Below are positions 22,178-32,220 of a stretch of 64,000 nucleotides of DNA, in pieces. Both the position numbers and the translations under genes were made by a program. The DNA lies in contig CM060733.1 in assembly GCA_030704615.1 (NCBI GenBank), forward strand, positions 61,876,001 through 61,940,000, written 5' to 3'. Source of the DNA: Takakia lepidozioides. Its lineage: Eukaryota > Streptophyta > Takakiopsida > Takakiales > Takakiaceae. Position 1 is the stretch's first letter. Each line of letters opens with the position of its first letter. The notes below the pieces were generated by a model, which was not told the DNA's origin, did not search any database, and saw only the letters and a list, made by a program, of their open reading frames with translations.

Positions 22178-25100
22178 TCATTTTTCATTGTTTGATCGTT
22201 CTTCCACAGGTTCACAGGCTGGATGTACCTTGCTTAGCTCCTTATCACGAGCATGAGATCCTCGGGTAATCACATGGATGGTGGGACAAGAGGGCATCAG
22301 ATGCTCCCTTTCCTTGTTGCTGATTGCAGGAGCCTCCATCCTTCCTGCACCCTTATCTTTCCAAATACCCTCCCTTACCAGATTGACAGAGCTTGATTGA
22401 TCAATACCCTTTCCTTGTTTTTTTTTTGCAGCCAAAGTCTGTGCAGCAAAAGTCACCCTTTTTCCTTCTCCATCTGGCATTATGCCTGGTTTCAGTTCTC
22501 CCTTCAATATGCCATGAGCCTTGGTCAACATTCCACTTGTGGAAGCTCTTACTATGCCCAGAACGAACTCAAATGAAAAGTCACCAAGTAAGTCTATGCC
22601 GATGTGGTGCTCTGAGTACAGCCACCAATATGGATCTAGATCTGTTTCCAAGGAAAAATGACTTCCCAACAGTGTTTTCTTGAAGTGCCAAAGACCCCAT
22701 ACACATGCATAGTACTCTTCTCTCTTGCAAATCATCTCCCCTTTTTCACTGCTATACCCTACTTGCCTATGAGCTTCTTCTCTCAACTCCTCCTTACCCT
22801 CCTTAAATTGAAATAGCGAAGCATTGATGGCACCCCTATCCCAAGCTAGCTTAAGAAGATAGGCTCCATCCCTCTTTCTCCCTTCCCTTTTCTGACTGTA
22901 CAGAGAAGTAGAGTATACCTCGATTTCCTCGGTTTCCTCAGCTGGTCCCACTGGATACCTGCTTAGTGCATCTACGTTAGCATGCCTAGCACCCGCTCTG
23001 TGAACAATTTTAAACTCAAAATCTTGTAACATCATGATCCATCTACCCCTGCGTCCATATGCGTCACTTACCGTTGCCAACCACTCCAGTGGTTTGTGAT
23101 CAGTCCTGATTACAAAAGGGGTTCCATACAGGTACTGCCTAAAGTGTAATACTCCCCATACCAAGGCATAGCATTCACCCTCCATAGGGTGATATTTGCG
23201 TTGAGCATCAGATAGTACCTTACTAGCGTATGCAATGACTCTCTCCTTCTTATACTCCTTTTGTGATAATACTGCCCCCACTCCTTTGATGGACCAGTCC
23301 ACATCTAGGATGAAAGGTTTCAAGAAATCTGGTCTTGCCAGGATGGGAGCTGTCACCAGCTTCACCTGTAAGGCAGAAAAGGCGTTTTGGGCCTCTGCAC
23401 TCCAGATGAACTTCTCATCTTTCTTGGTTAGCGTGAACAAGGGAACTGCCACTCCAGCGTATCCCTTGACATAGGGTCTATAGTACCCTGTCATGCCCAA
23501 ATAACTTTTGAGAGCAGTGTGGTTTTTCGGCAAGGGAAATCTTTCAATTGCAGCTATCTTATCTGGATCAGGCCACGTTCCTTCTTCAGAGATCACATGC
23601 CCAAGGAACACCAACTGTAGGTTGGCAAAATAACATTTGTCCGGATTGAGCCTGAGATTGGCCCTCCTAACCTTTCCCAGAACTCTCTTTATATGCCCCA
23701 TGTGATCTGCCCAGTCCTTGCTATGGATATTGACGTCATCTACAAAAACCTTGGCGCAATCTTTGATTTCTTCCTTGAGCACCCTATTCATTGTTCTCTG
23801 AAAGGTAGCAGTAGCATTTTTCAGCCCAAATGGCATGACCAGCCATTCATACAATCCCTTCTTGGTGATCACTGCTGTTTTGCCTATGTCTCGGTCGTCC
23901 ATTTTGATCTGCCAAAAACCAGATTGCAAATCCAGAGCAGAAAACCACTTGGCTTTCCCCAACTGGTTCAAAACATCCTGAATTAATGGCATAGGGTAAG
24001 AGTCCCTTCTTGTTAATCGGTTTACTGGCCTAAAATCACCACAAAAACGCTTGGATCCATCTTTTTTTGGTGGAAGGGTAACAGGACACGACCATTCTGA
24101 ATTACTCTCTCTCATCTTGCCTTGTGAGATCAAAGTTTCAATTTGTACCTGTACCTCGTTTTCCTCCCATTCTGATAGGCGGCTGGGACGACTTCTGCAA
24201 GGGGGAAAACCTTGTGTGTCAATTGTGTGTTCCACCTCACTGCAGTATCCCAAGTCAGCTTTGCTAAGAGCAAAACATTCCTGGTTTGCTTTCAGCTCTT
24301 GCTCCAGCTCTATCCTATGTTCTGGGGCCAGTTCTGGGTTGATGTGCAGTCTGGATTTCAGACTTCTCCAACGACTCTCCATTTCTTCCTCTTGACTGGG
24401 TTCCCAACTCTTTCCCTCCACCTGGCTTACAGAGTTAGCCATTCTCTGTCCTTCCTCTTGTGTGACAACCTGATTCCAATCATGGAAGTCATCCTCTATT
24501 TCTAGGTTGTTGTTCCCTAGTTCACCATTCCAAGCTTTCTGGTAAGCTTCCTGTATTATGGCAGCAGCCATACTCTTATGGGTCTCTTCCTGAAGGAGTT
24601 CAGACATCCCTTGGTCCTCGAACAAGTCCTCCCCTAGGTTGACATCGTCTATTATTTCCTCAACATCCCTCAGTGCTGTTTCTACCTCCTTACTCTCCTC
24701 AGAGCCTCCCATCTCCTCATCTTTATCAGATTTAGAGGTGTCAGAACCTGAGGATGCTTCCTCCGTGTCCTCATACTCTTCCTCTGGTTTTCTTTTCTTC
24801 TCCCACAAGCCTAGGTACTGTTCATCTGACGTCAGGGTTAAGACATTACCTGCTGACGTACTGCTTGCATATCTCATTATACTCTCGACCCCTCTATGGT
24901 AGGCTGTTTTGGTAACTGCAGGCTCATTATAATTGATGGTGTGCAAAGGGAAGTGAGCAAAATCCTTTCCTGGCCCATAGCGTACGCGAATTGTTTCAGC
25001 TTCGGTGTCCACTACAGCGCCAAACTTTTTGAGAAAGTCTAATCCCAGCAGCATGTGATATGTATCCGTGTTCACCACCATAAAGGACAAACGATTGGTC

Positions 25101-26755
25101 AGTTCTCCTACTTTGACCTTGATGTCCTCAAGTCTGCCCATTGCAGTCTCAAGAGCACCTGAGGCTACTCTGTAATTCACATCCTTACTAGTAATGACAG
25201 ATCCCATCAAACCAAGATCCCTGACTGTACTAGCTGATATTACAGAAAGCATGGCACCAGTGTCAATCTGGCCTAATACTTGGTAATCTCCCATTGTAAT
25301 CATTACATGAAGCGCTTTAACCTTACCAGTATAAGCATACGAGATCGTGGGTTCAGCGTGTGCTGAGTACAAAGGCCTTGGTGCATCCTTCACAACTTCT
25401 ACACTGTGAGTTGTCTCCCTTTGTTGGACCATTGCCCTTTCCACCACTTTGACCAGCCCTTTCAATTTGTCTAGCTCTCCGGGCACAGTCATGATCGGGT
25501 CCATGGGAGACAACGATATTCTCCCTTTGTAGAAGTGGTTCAAGATTCTGGATTTCGTACCTCCTTCTATAGCATTCTTGAAATTGTTCTTTGGGTAGAT
25601 TTCACTCTTGGTTTTGTTTGGCTGTTCACTGCTCTCACTATTCCTTTCTGGTGACCCTGTAGGTTCAACAATTGGACTCTGGACAGGTATGCGTGTCCTT
25701 GGAAGTCTGACTTCATTGATACTATTTCGTGACATCAGATCTGTCATCTCTGCGAGTACATCATCCTCATCATCATAGAACACATCTACAAAGTTAGTTC
25801 CCGGAGTTCCCATCATAGTTTGGTCGAGTTTTCTACTGCACTCACTCTCTGTATGCACGAGTAGCTTGCAAAAGTTGCATCTCACACCACACATCTCCGT
25901 GGAATGCCCGAACCGGTGACATTTGTCACACTTAGCTTGGGTTCTTTCTTCAGGACAATATGTAGCTATGTGACCTTCTTTGTGACAAACATTACAAAGG
26001 TGAACACGAGGTGGTGTTCTAGATCCCGAGCTTTCTCCTATGACTGGTCCCCTATCAAAGTACTTCTGTAGGGTAGTGTTCAGCTGATCAAGTCTTCTGT
26101 CCACAGGGTTGACAAACACAACTGACTCATCTGTATCATCTCCTTCCAATGGCTCTAGAGGTATCTCTCCCAACCTTCCCAGGCCCCTCTCAATCTCAAT
26201 GGCTGTGTCAAGTGCTTCCTCTACATCAAGGAAGCGCCTGCCCAGCGTTACTCTTGCTATTTCAGGTCTCAAACCCGCTGCAAATCTACGCCTTTGTTCC
26301 AAATCAGACGCCCCACTTCTTATAAATAACCGGTTCAACCTATCGAAGTATGTTTGAACCCTTTGTCTATTCTCCTGTTTAATGGTATCCATTCTTAGCC
26401 TAATTTCTGCCAAGTCAACGATACCAAACTTGGCTGAAATGGCTGCCCTGAAGTCTTCCCAGTTGTCTGGCCTAGGGTTTTGTTTACGGTACCATTCATC
26501 AGCCTTGGCTCTCAGGTTGAGCCTTGCTACCTTGAAAGTTTTGTCCTCATTCAAATCCCTGACATCTGCCTCCATCTGAATTCTCTCCAGCCAGTCATTT
26601 ACATCTTCACTATTCCTACCATGATAAGGCGCATCTATGCTAGTTGGACTGGTCATCCTTCTATTCTCTAATCTGAGTTTAACTGGTTTGATACCTAATC
26701 TTGATTTTAATTTTTCCTGCAACTCCCTCAATGCTGGCCTCTGTACCACTCCCAT
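22178..26755 (-). CDS. E5 gag-protease-RT-RNase H polyprotein, with a second RNase H-like domain
   Basis: 1,525 codons from ATG at 26755. Approximate residues: 40-200 retrotransposon gag; 250-305 three CCHC-like knuckles (CNVCHKEGHIATYC, CDKCHRFGHSTEMC, CNFCKLLVHTESEC); about 500 protease QIDTGAMLSVIS; 860-1040 RT with FCGDFRPVNRLT, MPFGLKNATATFQ and VFVDDVNIHS; 1120-1260 RNase H with LDVDWS, MEGECYAL, RTDHKPLEWL and NVDALSRY; 1330-1400 a second RNase H-like stretch (KREEYYACVWGLWHFKKTLLG, LETDLDPYWWL). It ends in TGA 22178-22180, in frame with the integrase linker. It makes the virus-like-particle core and copies RNA to DNA. Readthrough or a recent nonsense mutation is possible. Confidence 0.9.
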   Translation of the reverse strand: MGVVQRPALRELQEKLKSRLGIKPVKLRLENRRMTSPTSIDAPYHGRNSEDVNDWLERIQMEADVRDLNEDKTFKVARLNLRAKADEWYRKQNPRPDNWEDFRAAISAKFGIVDLAEIRLRMDTIKQENRQRVQTYFDRLNRLFIRSGASDLEQRRRFAAGLRPEIARVTLGRRFLDVEEALDTAIEIERGLGRLGEIPLEPLEGDDTDESVVFVNPVDRRLDQLNTTLQKYFDRGPVIGESSGSRTPPRVHLCNVCHKEGHIATYCPEERTQAKCDKCHRFGHSTEMCGVRCNFCKLLVHTESECSRKLDQTMMGTPGTNFVDVFYDDEDDVLAEMTDLMSRNSINEVRLPRTRIPVQSPIVEPTGSPERNSESSEQPNKTKSEIYPKNNFKNAIEGGTKSRILNHFYKGRISLSPMDPIMTVPGELDKLKGLVKVVERAMVQQRETTHSVEVVKDAPRPLYSAHAEPTISYAYTGKVKALHVMITMGDYQVLGQIDTGAMLSVISASTVRDLGLMGSVITSKDVNYRVASGALETAMGRLEDIKVKVGELTNRLSFMVVNTDTYHMLLGLDFLKKFGAVVDTEAETIRVRYGPGKDFAHFPLHTINYNEPAVTKTAYHRGVESIMRYASSTSAGNVLTLTSDEQYLGLWEKKRKPEEEYEDTEEASSGSDTSKSDKDEEMGGSEESKEVETALRDVEEIIDDVNLGEDLFEDQGMSELLQEETHKSMAAAIIQEAYQKAWNGELGNNNLEIEDDFHDWNQVVTQEEGQRMANSVSQVEGKSWEPSQEEEMESRWRSLKSRLHINPELAPEHRIELEQELKANQECFALSKADLGYCSEVEHTIDTQGFPPCRSRPSRLSEWEENEVQVQIETLISQGKMRESNSEWSCPVTLPPKKDGSKRFCGDFRPVNRLTRRDSYPMPLIQDVLNQLGKAKWFSALDLQSGFWQIKMDDRDIGKTAVITKKGLYEWLVMPFGLKNATATFQRTMNRVLKEEIKDCAKVFVDDVNIHSKDWADHMGHIKRVLGKVRRANLRLNPDKCYFANLQLVFLGHVISEEGTWPDPDKIAAIERFPLPKNHTALKSYLGMTGYYRPYVKGYAGVAVPLFTLTKKDEKFIWSAEAQNAFSALQVKLVTAPILARPDFLKPFILDVDWSIKGVGAVLSQKEYKKERVIAYASKVLSDAQRKYHPMEGECYALVWGVLHFRQYLYGTPFVIRTDHKPLEWLATVSDAYGRRGRWIMMLQDFEFKIVHRAGARHANVDALSRYPVGPAEETEEIEVYSTSLYSQKREGRKRDGAYLLKLAWDRGAINASLFQFKEGKEELREEAHRQVGYSSEKGEMICKREEYYACVWGLWHFKKTLLGSHFSLETDLDPYWWLYSEHHIGIDLLGDFSFEFVLGIVRASTSGMLTKAHGILKGELKPGIMPDGEGKRVTFAAQTLAAKKKQGKGIDQSSSVNLVREGIWKDKGAGRMEAPAISNKEREHLMPSCPTIHVITRGSHARDKELSKVHPACEPVEERSNNEK

Positions 26756-27095
26756 TGTCCGTTTCGCAACATCTCTACTCTACCTCCCCATGTCACCTCT
26801 CGTGCCATGGTGTTTATCTTCTCCCACCTTCCTAACTCTCTTATCCAAAGCACCATGGTTGTTCTACCTCCAGCATGTATCACTCTAAGACATAAATCAC
26901 CATTAGCTATTCTCCAAGCAAGGTTGAAGAAGTACAAACAAGGGTCTGCGTGTGTATTTGGTGTGCGTCTGCTGAAGCAAATCAGCACATCTCCAATGCT
27001 TGGTTCATCACGAATCAGTGTGTGGTCTCCGCCTGCCATCAAACCATCCAATACCAGTCAAGATCCCTAGCTAGTAGAAATCAAGATTTTAACGA

Positions 27096-27108
27096 AGCTC
27101 TGATACCA
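27096..27108 (-). promoter_or_regulatory. E5 primer-binding site (tRNA-iMet type)
   Basis: On the minus strand TGGTATCAGAGC directly follows the 5' LTR. This is the standard complement of the plant initiator tRNA-Met 3' end and fixes the element orientation. Confidence 0.9.
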
Positions 27109-29340
27109 AAAGAAGGGGTGTGAATCCCCTTCTGGTTAATCCTAAATCCGTGGTACTCCCCTCTACTTCCCCCCCCCTTTCCCAGCTGATTGTCCAGGCA
27201 AGGGAGAGGAGCGTTCTTTTCCTGTCCAACCATCTTCACACGGTTATATGGGTTTTCCCTCAGTTACTCTCGTGATCAGAGTTCACGGAATCCTCATCCA
27301 CGCCGTAGCGGAAGAGAAGACATGGATGGGGAGTCTTGAATTGTTCTTGCTCTCGGTTCTACTTCTATTCAACAGCCTGGCCCTATGATCACGGTGCCAA
27401 CAATGTTAGCACGATATTTTCTATGATGCAATCAGCCCAATGGCAGCGGTAAACACGATCCTTTATGTGAAGCCCACTTGAGCAGTGACAAGTCGGAAAT
27501 CCCCTTTTGTAGTGGTGACACAGATTTAGGAGGAGGCAGCTCAGATCTTCATGGTCTGCAGGGGCACTGGTTTCTTTCAGGGTTCAGGTTTTCTTCATCT
27601 CATCTCCCCAAATTGGCCAACCCCCCAACAGCCCTTTTGATTTGCAGCTCTCTTTACCCAAATCCCCTTTTTCACTCTCTTTCTTTCTTTTCCCCTTTTT
27701 GTCTGTTTCTCTATCTCTGTCTATGTCCACAGGCTCCCCACTACTTCACAGCAGCAGATCTGTCATGTAATGCAAATGCACACTCTGCTAGGCATCCAGT
27801 GCAGCCAGTCTTGAAGTCATCCTCGGTCTCTCAAGACACAACCATCCCATCCATCAGTCTCTCTCTCTTTCTCTCTCTCTTGTCCCTTTTTCTCTGCCTC
27901 TCTCTCTGTCTGTCAATGTTCAGCCCTTCACACTGCCCTTTTCCCAAGAACCCATCGCTCAAACAGCTCTCATCCCTTTTGTCAGACTTCAACCCAAATA
28001 CCCCAACATCCCTCTTTTCCCTTCAACTGTGGAACGCAGTTGTTCAGATCCTGATCCCATACTGAAATCACCTTATCCTTTCCATGTTTTTGCAGCTCCA
28101 GCTAACCATCATTGATCTCTCCAAACAAACAAGCCAGATCTACATTGGTTCCAGTGTATCACTACACACGGTAGCATGGTGTCCAGGTTTATGACACTGA
28201 AACAAAATGCAAGAATGAAGACAACAGTGACCATTCTGAATTCAGTGACAAACATACTCTCTCTTTCTCTCATTTCTCTCACTGTCATCACAACATCAGG
28301 TGCATCCATCCTTTCCACGTTCTGGTTTGAAGTCCAGAGTCTCCATTCCAATTTCAAAAACTTTTTCTTGTCACATGTCTCCACCTTTTTCCCTTCTGCC
28401 AAGATGGCAGTCCTAAATCTACCAAAGCAATTTCTAAGTCGCTCAAAAAAAAGGCCACTATCCATAGACTTATCAATTTTTATCCACTAGTGAAGTGGCG
28501 GGTCTGCCTGTCAAGGTGGCACCTTGCCATCGCCCATCAGCAGCCACTTCAACCCTTTCTCTTTGTCTTGATTCCAGACCTTATGACGCCATGATGGCTC
28601 CCCTTCTTCACTTGGACCATCCCGTGGCTTGACAACCAGATTACGCTATGCAATCCTTCCTCATGAATTGGCCTGGTCCTATAACAAGGAGACACAAAGC
28701 AGCTAGAAGCTTGATGACAGAGAACCTGAGATACCATACAGCCAGCACTCCACATGCTTTACCTCCCCCCCCATTGATTGTGCCCAGACTTTCTTCCCTG
28801 TGCTTTCAGCAGCTGGCCTTTTCCTTGCTTGCTCATCTGCCCATAACTGTCATCTTCAAGGCACTGGCGGCAGTGGTGGTGCCCCGCTCTCCTCACATGC
28901 TTCTATCTCCTGGAATTGATCATCACTACGAGAGAGGCGGCACCACTTCTTTCTACACAGAATACCAAGCAGAGGCGTCTTAATGCCGCTTCCTAAGCCA
29001 AGCAAGATCCCACAACGCAGGTACAACCTCCTAACACAGGCTACCCTGCCGACACCACTGCTTGCAACAGCTGCTACGAGCCATCCGTCATCTTCCTCTT
29101 CGTTTTTCTCAACCCGCGATCTTTTAGGTCAAGAACCAGTGATGAAAAACGTTCATCGCATGGATGAAAATAAGTACCGTCATGACTTAGCCATTTTTCT
29201 CCTGGCAAAGCATAAGCTCAGTGCGCTCATGAAATTACCTACATGAAGGGATACATCCTTTCTGCAGTTGGGATGACGGGCACTCCCTGCAGGTCGTAAT
29301 GGTAAACAAAATGTAATGTCACTCCCGTGCATTCACACTA
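27108..29340 (-). repeat. E5 5' LTR
   Basis: 2,233 bp, the partner of 18275-20518. Small differences include a short gap near 27653 and near 29288. It carries the promoter for the minus-strand transcript; I could not place a convincing TATA box. Confidence 0.92.
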
Positions 29341-29641
29341 GAGTAGTTATTGCGCGAAGACCAGGGGCCGCATTCCGGAGACAAGGTTCATTAACACTCT
29401 GACTCTGGATTTTTGAGATAGTTGGCTCCCTGGATTTGGATCAGGCTTCCTCGCTCGGACAAATCGGCACCGCATTCCTTCCCATCGCTGCATCCCCCTT
29501 CTACCAGGGATCTTGCCCGCACGCCATCCTGGCAGTCTTGTGTGCACATCTCCCATGGCGGAAAACCCGAGCGCTACAGTGTACTGCCCTTCTCACGAGC
29601 ATAGAGCTTCATTTCCGTGCAGAGGGGACATCTGCCGGGTG

Positions 29642-30640
29642 ATGGAGAAATATCTGTGCGTTCGATACCACCTGAAACCGGGGTCGGTTTTTTTGGAGGA
29701 GGAAAGGAAAGACTCAAACGGCCTTGTTGTCGAGAGTATTGTTGTGCTCCACGATGATTTCGGCGATGGCAGGGAATGGCGAGTTCCACCATCGGACAAC
29801 ATCATATACAGGGCTGTTGGGGACTTCATTTGCCCGCCAAATGCACCTTCTATCCTGGCGCCTTCCACGAAACAATCCGCGAATCAGAGAGTGGCTACCT
29901 CAAAGAGAGAAGTCCGCAACGAAGTAAATCCAGAGCCGAACCCATCCATGAAGACGAGCGAGAGCCGGGTTGTTCACAACCTGTCCGACTCAGACGAGGT
30001 CATGGAAGTTCCGAGGTCGTCCTGGAGATCAGGCAAGTCCTCAATGGACGTCAGTGGAGGAGGGAGTCATATTCCCAGCACGAGCACCGCAGTTCGATCT
30101 ATTCTTGAAATTCTGCGAGGGCTTCACCTGGAGGGACACCGGTCAGAGCTGGCCGGGCTGGAGTACAGCAAGTTCGCAATTAAATTGGTTACATGCCTTC
30201 CCGCCGACGTCGACGGTAATATCTTCTTTGAGTTCCCTCCTCGGGCGGACTACTCGAGGGCGTCCGAAATGTTGACAGATATGGATAGAAAACATGACGG
30301 TCATCCTTGGTGCATTACCAAAACCACCAGCATGAAGATGCTCGATGGTGTGCGGGTGCGCTATGTTGTTTGTGCGGGCGCGTTGCGGTGTTTCTCCCCA
30401 ACTTGCTTCCATTTTAAATCCAGAGGTCACAGGAACGAGACCGATTGGACAGGCACAGCTCATCAACCATTTCGAGCTCAGGAGAAGGTTCCGAACTCCA
30501 CATTTAAGTGTGCGCATTGCAAAGAACCACCACACTGCATGTCTGTTTGTAATGCCAAGCAGTTCTATGCGTTGCACCGTTTCCCTGACCTCACCCGAGC
30601 TTGCATACACGTTGGTTCCCATTGTCACAAATTGGCGAGG
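29642..30640 (+). pseudogene. Gene A N-terminal part (T1), Cys/His-rich
   Basis: An open frame runs from 29513; the ATG at 29642 (MEKYLCVRYH) is the likeliest start. About 330 residues follow: a mixed N-terminal domain, a Ser-rich linker, then from about residue 245 a Cys/His-rich region with CAGALRCFSPTCFHF, KCAHCKEPPHCMSVC and RACIHVGSHCH. Such spaced Cys/His sets resemble zinc-binding modules in front of transposase cores, including CxHxGxHxH patterns, but I cannot assign a family. After 30640 the frame runs into palindrome DNA, so the C-terminal part is missing. Gene A may be the transposase or a captured gene. Confidence 0.5.
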
Positions 30641-30805
30641 GGGAACAAAAATGGCGCCGAATTACCTGTCATGAGGGGACCTATAGCCGCGGAATTCGGC
30701 ACCATTTTTCGCCAGAGAGACCTATTACCGCGAAATACGTCGCCGTTTTTTCAGGTTACGGACCCTATTACCGCGAAATTCGGCGCCATATTTGCACATG
30801 TCGCT
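30641..30805. repeat. Short palindrome units after gene A
   Basis: Several GGCGCCGAATT, CGGAATTCGGCACC and GAAATTCGGCGCC half-units are separated by ggacctat-type spacers. It is probably a remnant of a gene A intron array joined to the terminal region by deletion. Confidence 0.65.
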
Positions 30806-31028
30806 GGGAATTGGCATGAGCGGAAGACGAAATATCATGAGCACAACTGTCAAAACTACAATTTTCCCTTCAAGGGGCCGAATAATATATTTGTTTTTCC
30901 TGACACATTGCATTAAATTAATGTTTTTTTTATTGTTTTTTATTTTCAAAATTTGTACTTCTGCTCATGAAAACCGATTGTCTTACTACTCCGCTCATGC
31001 CGCTCATGCTCATGAAATAACTAACCTC
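30806..31028 (-). repeat. T1 right terminal region and TIR
   Basis: CATGAGC/GCTCATG words recur at 30826, 30848, 30964 and 30991-31013. The TIR (30991-31028) ends ctcatgaaataactaacctc. The AT-rich stretch 30910-30960 has no coding content. Confidence 0.8.
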
Positions 31029-31036
31029 GTATGACT

Positions 31037-31233
31037 ATAGTGGCGGATCCACTGGCTTTAAGGAAACCGCACGATAATGTTTCCCAAGCTCTTGTGTAGG
31101 ATGGGGCACAGCAGCACAGAGAGCTGTTATTATTGGAAGCACGGCCTTCAGAGAGGGAAGAGGAAGTCACTTCGATACCACAGCCACCACAACCAATTGA
31201 CTCAGTTGTTTTAGAGGTTCCACAGTTAGTATA
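31037..31233 (+). pseudogene. E1 domain X, continuation after T1
   Basis: Continues exactly where 14545 stopped: VADPLALRKPHDNVSQALV, a TAG at 31098-31100 (CAG in E2), then REEEVTSIPQPPQPIDSVVLEVPQLVY. E2 interrupts it at 31234; gtata (31229-31233) is the expected left target duplication. The uninterrupted sequence is in E2 at about 34830-34845. Confidence 0.85.
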
Positions 31234-32196
31234 TGTCGAGCGACTTTTATTCACCCATCCCTTCGCTATCCGAGGTGGAAACTCCAAGATAGAAGAGTTG
31301 GATATCTCTAAGCACTCAGCCTGCTCAGTACAATCAGCCATGACCTGCAGCTAGTGAATCATGGTTGTGCTTCCCCTTTGTATTCCTTCTTGCCTTCATG
31401 TTATCAATTACCTTATCTGATACTGAAGCATCAGTTTGCTTCAGTATCTTCTTAGTTCCAGTTAATCATGCATTCATTTCACAGCTTCACTCATGTCTCT
31501 CTACACAGTGTGCTTGTATCGAATAAGTATCAGATTACGATTTATCAGGTACTAGGCCAATGTCAAGTGACTCTAATCCGCCCTACAGTATCACTACAGT
31601 TCTGCATGAAACAAACATCTACTGTCCAACTCTCCTCTTTCTCCGTGCTTTCGTTCTTGCTCTCCGCCCGATCTCCTCTCCTCCATGACCAAGAAGTGCT
31701 CCCAGAAGTGTGTCTCCCAGAAGTCTCCGCTCTCCGCTTTATCTACCTACAAACTGTTCTAACCGCCTTGCTAACAATTAACCGTCATCCCTAATGTAAC
31801 ACGTTCTTTCTCCAGATGTCGTTCCTTCACAGTTGTTCCCTGCCAATGGTAACTGTTCCATATGTACTGTGACAAGCTGTGTCAAACTATGCCGAGCTGT
31901 GACTGGCTGTGTAAGTCGGGCTGTGCGAAGCTGTGACTGGCTGTGTCGGGCTGTGTCGGCTGTGCGAAGCTGTGGCGGGCTGTGACTGGCTGTGTCGGCT
32001 GTGCGAAGCTGTGGCAGGCTGTGTTGGCTGTGACTGGCTGTGTTTGGCTGTGTCGGGCTGTGTTGGACTGTGTAACCCTCGTCCCTAAAGCTTGCTGCTG
32101 TCACCCCTAAGGCTCCTGTTCGTCTCAGTCTGTGTAAAAATTAAGGGTACCCCATAGAACCCGTAAAAGCGTCTAAGTCCCAAGCAACCCTCTCCC
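31234..32196 (-). repeat. E2 3' LTR
   Basis: Homologous to both E3 LTRs but clearly more diverged. It starts tgtcgagcgac (plus strand) and contains a ggctgtgtc/ggctgtgac minisatellite at about 31870-32080. The inner boundary is placed by alignment with E3 and is accurate to a few bases. A purine tract (sense GAGAGGGGGAGGG, about 32192-32208) adjoins it. Confidence 0.8.
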
Positions 32197-32220
32197 TCCC
32201 CCTCTCAAAAAGCCGTGTCC

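Larger units (their letters stand above)
18275..29340 (-). mobile_element. E5: Ty3/gypsy retrotransposon with 2.2-kb LTRs
   Basis: Direct repeats 18275-20518 and 27108-29340 flank a minus-strand gag-pol. The primer site adjoins the right LTR and a purine tract adjoins the left one, so the order is complete. E5 sits in the gene A leader of T1: the T3 arm shows the uninterrupted sequence at about 205-211. A clear 5-bp duplication is not seen; gtgtag (18265-18270) and gagtag (29341-29346) are an imperfect candidate. LTRs differ by scattered changes only, yet pol has one stop and two frameshifts. Confidence 0.92.
14554..31028. mobile_element. T1: TIR DNA transposon, internally deleted, carrying E5
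   Basis: The termini are imperfect inverted repeats (about 38 bp) built on TTATTTCATGAGC, starting GGGGGGTTG on the left and GAGGTTAG (complement) on the right. The target duplication is 8 bp. From left to right: last exon of gene B (minus), a hairpin-type array, a palindrome array, E5, then gene A (plus). Most gene B exons and the end of gene A are missing, so T1 is non-autonomous. An 8-9-bp duplication and G-rich ends fit Mutator-like elements, but hAT, P or Merlin-type families are not excluded and no transposase core is visible. Confidence 0.9.
10643..31233 (+). mobile_element. E1: 5'-truncated Ty3/gypsy element, interrupted by T1 and E2
   Basis: E1 occupies 10643-14553 and 31029-31233. 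Its start falls in the middle of reverse transcriptase (APATFQRV) fused to PPR DNA, so gag, protease and the 5' LTR are missing. RT, RNase H, integrase and the X extension follow in the order seen in E2 and E3. T1 interrupts X at 14553/31029 and E2 interrupts it again at 31234. The right remainder is outside the window. It is the oldest layer here and has the most stops. Confidence 0.85.

Noticed and set aside
18265-29346. Confident target-site duplication for E5
   Set aside because: gtgtag and gagtag differ by one base and the LTR outer ends are ambiguous by several bases, so it is only mentioned as a candidate.
30641-30916. C-terminal 90 codons of the open frame that contains gene A
   Set aside because: They run through GGCGCC palindrome units and the terminal region, so are unlikely to be authentic protein.
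14554-31028. Assignment of T1 to hAT or Mutator
   Set aside because: Duplication of 8-9 bp fits both and also P or Merlin types; the terminus is G-rich and no transposase core is present, so the superfamily is left open.
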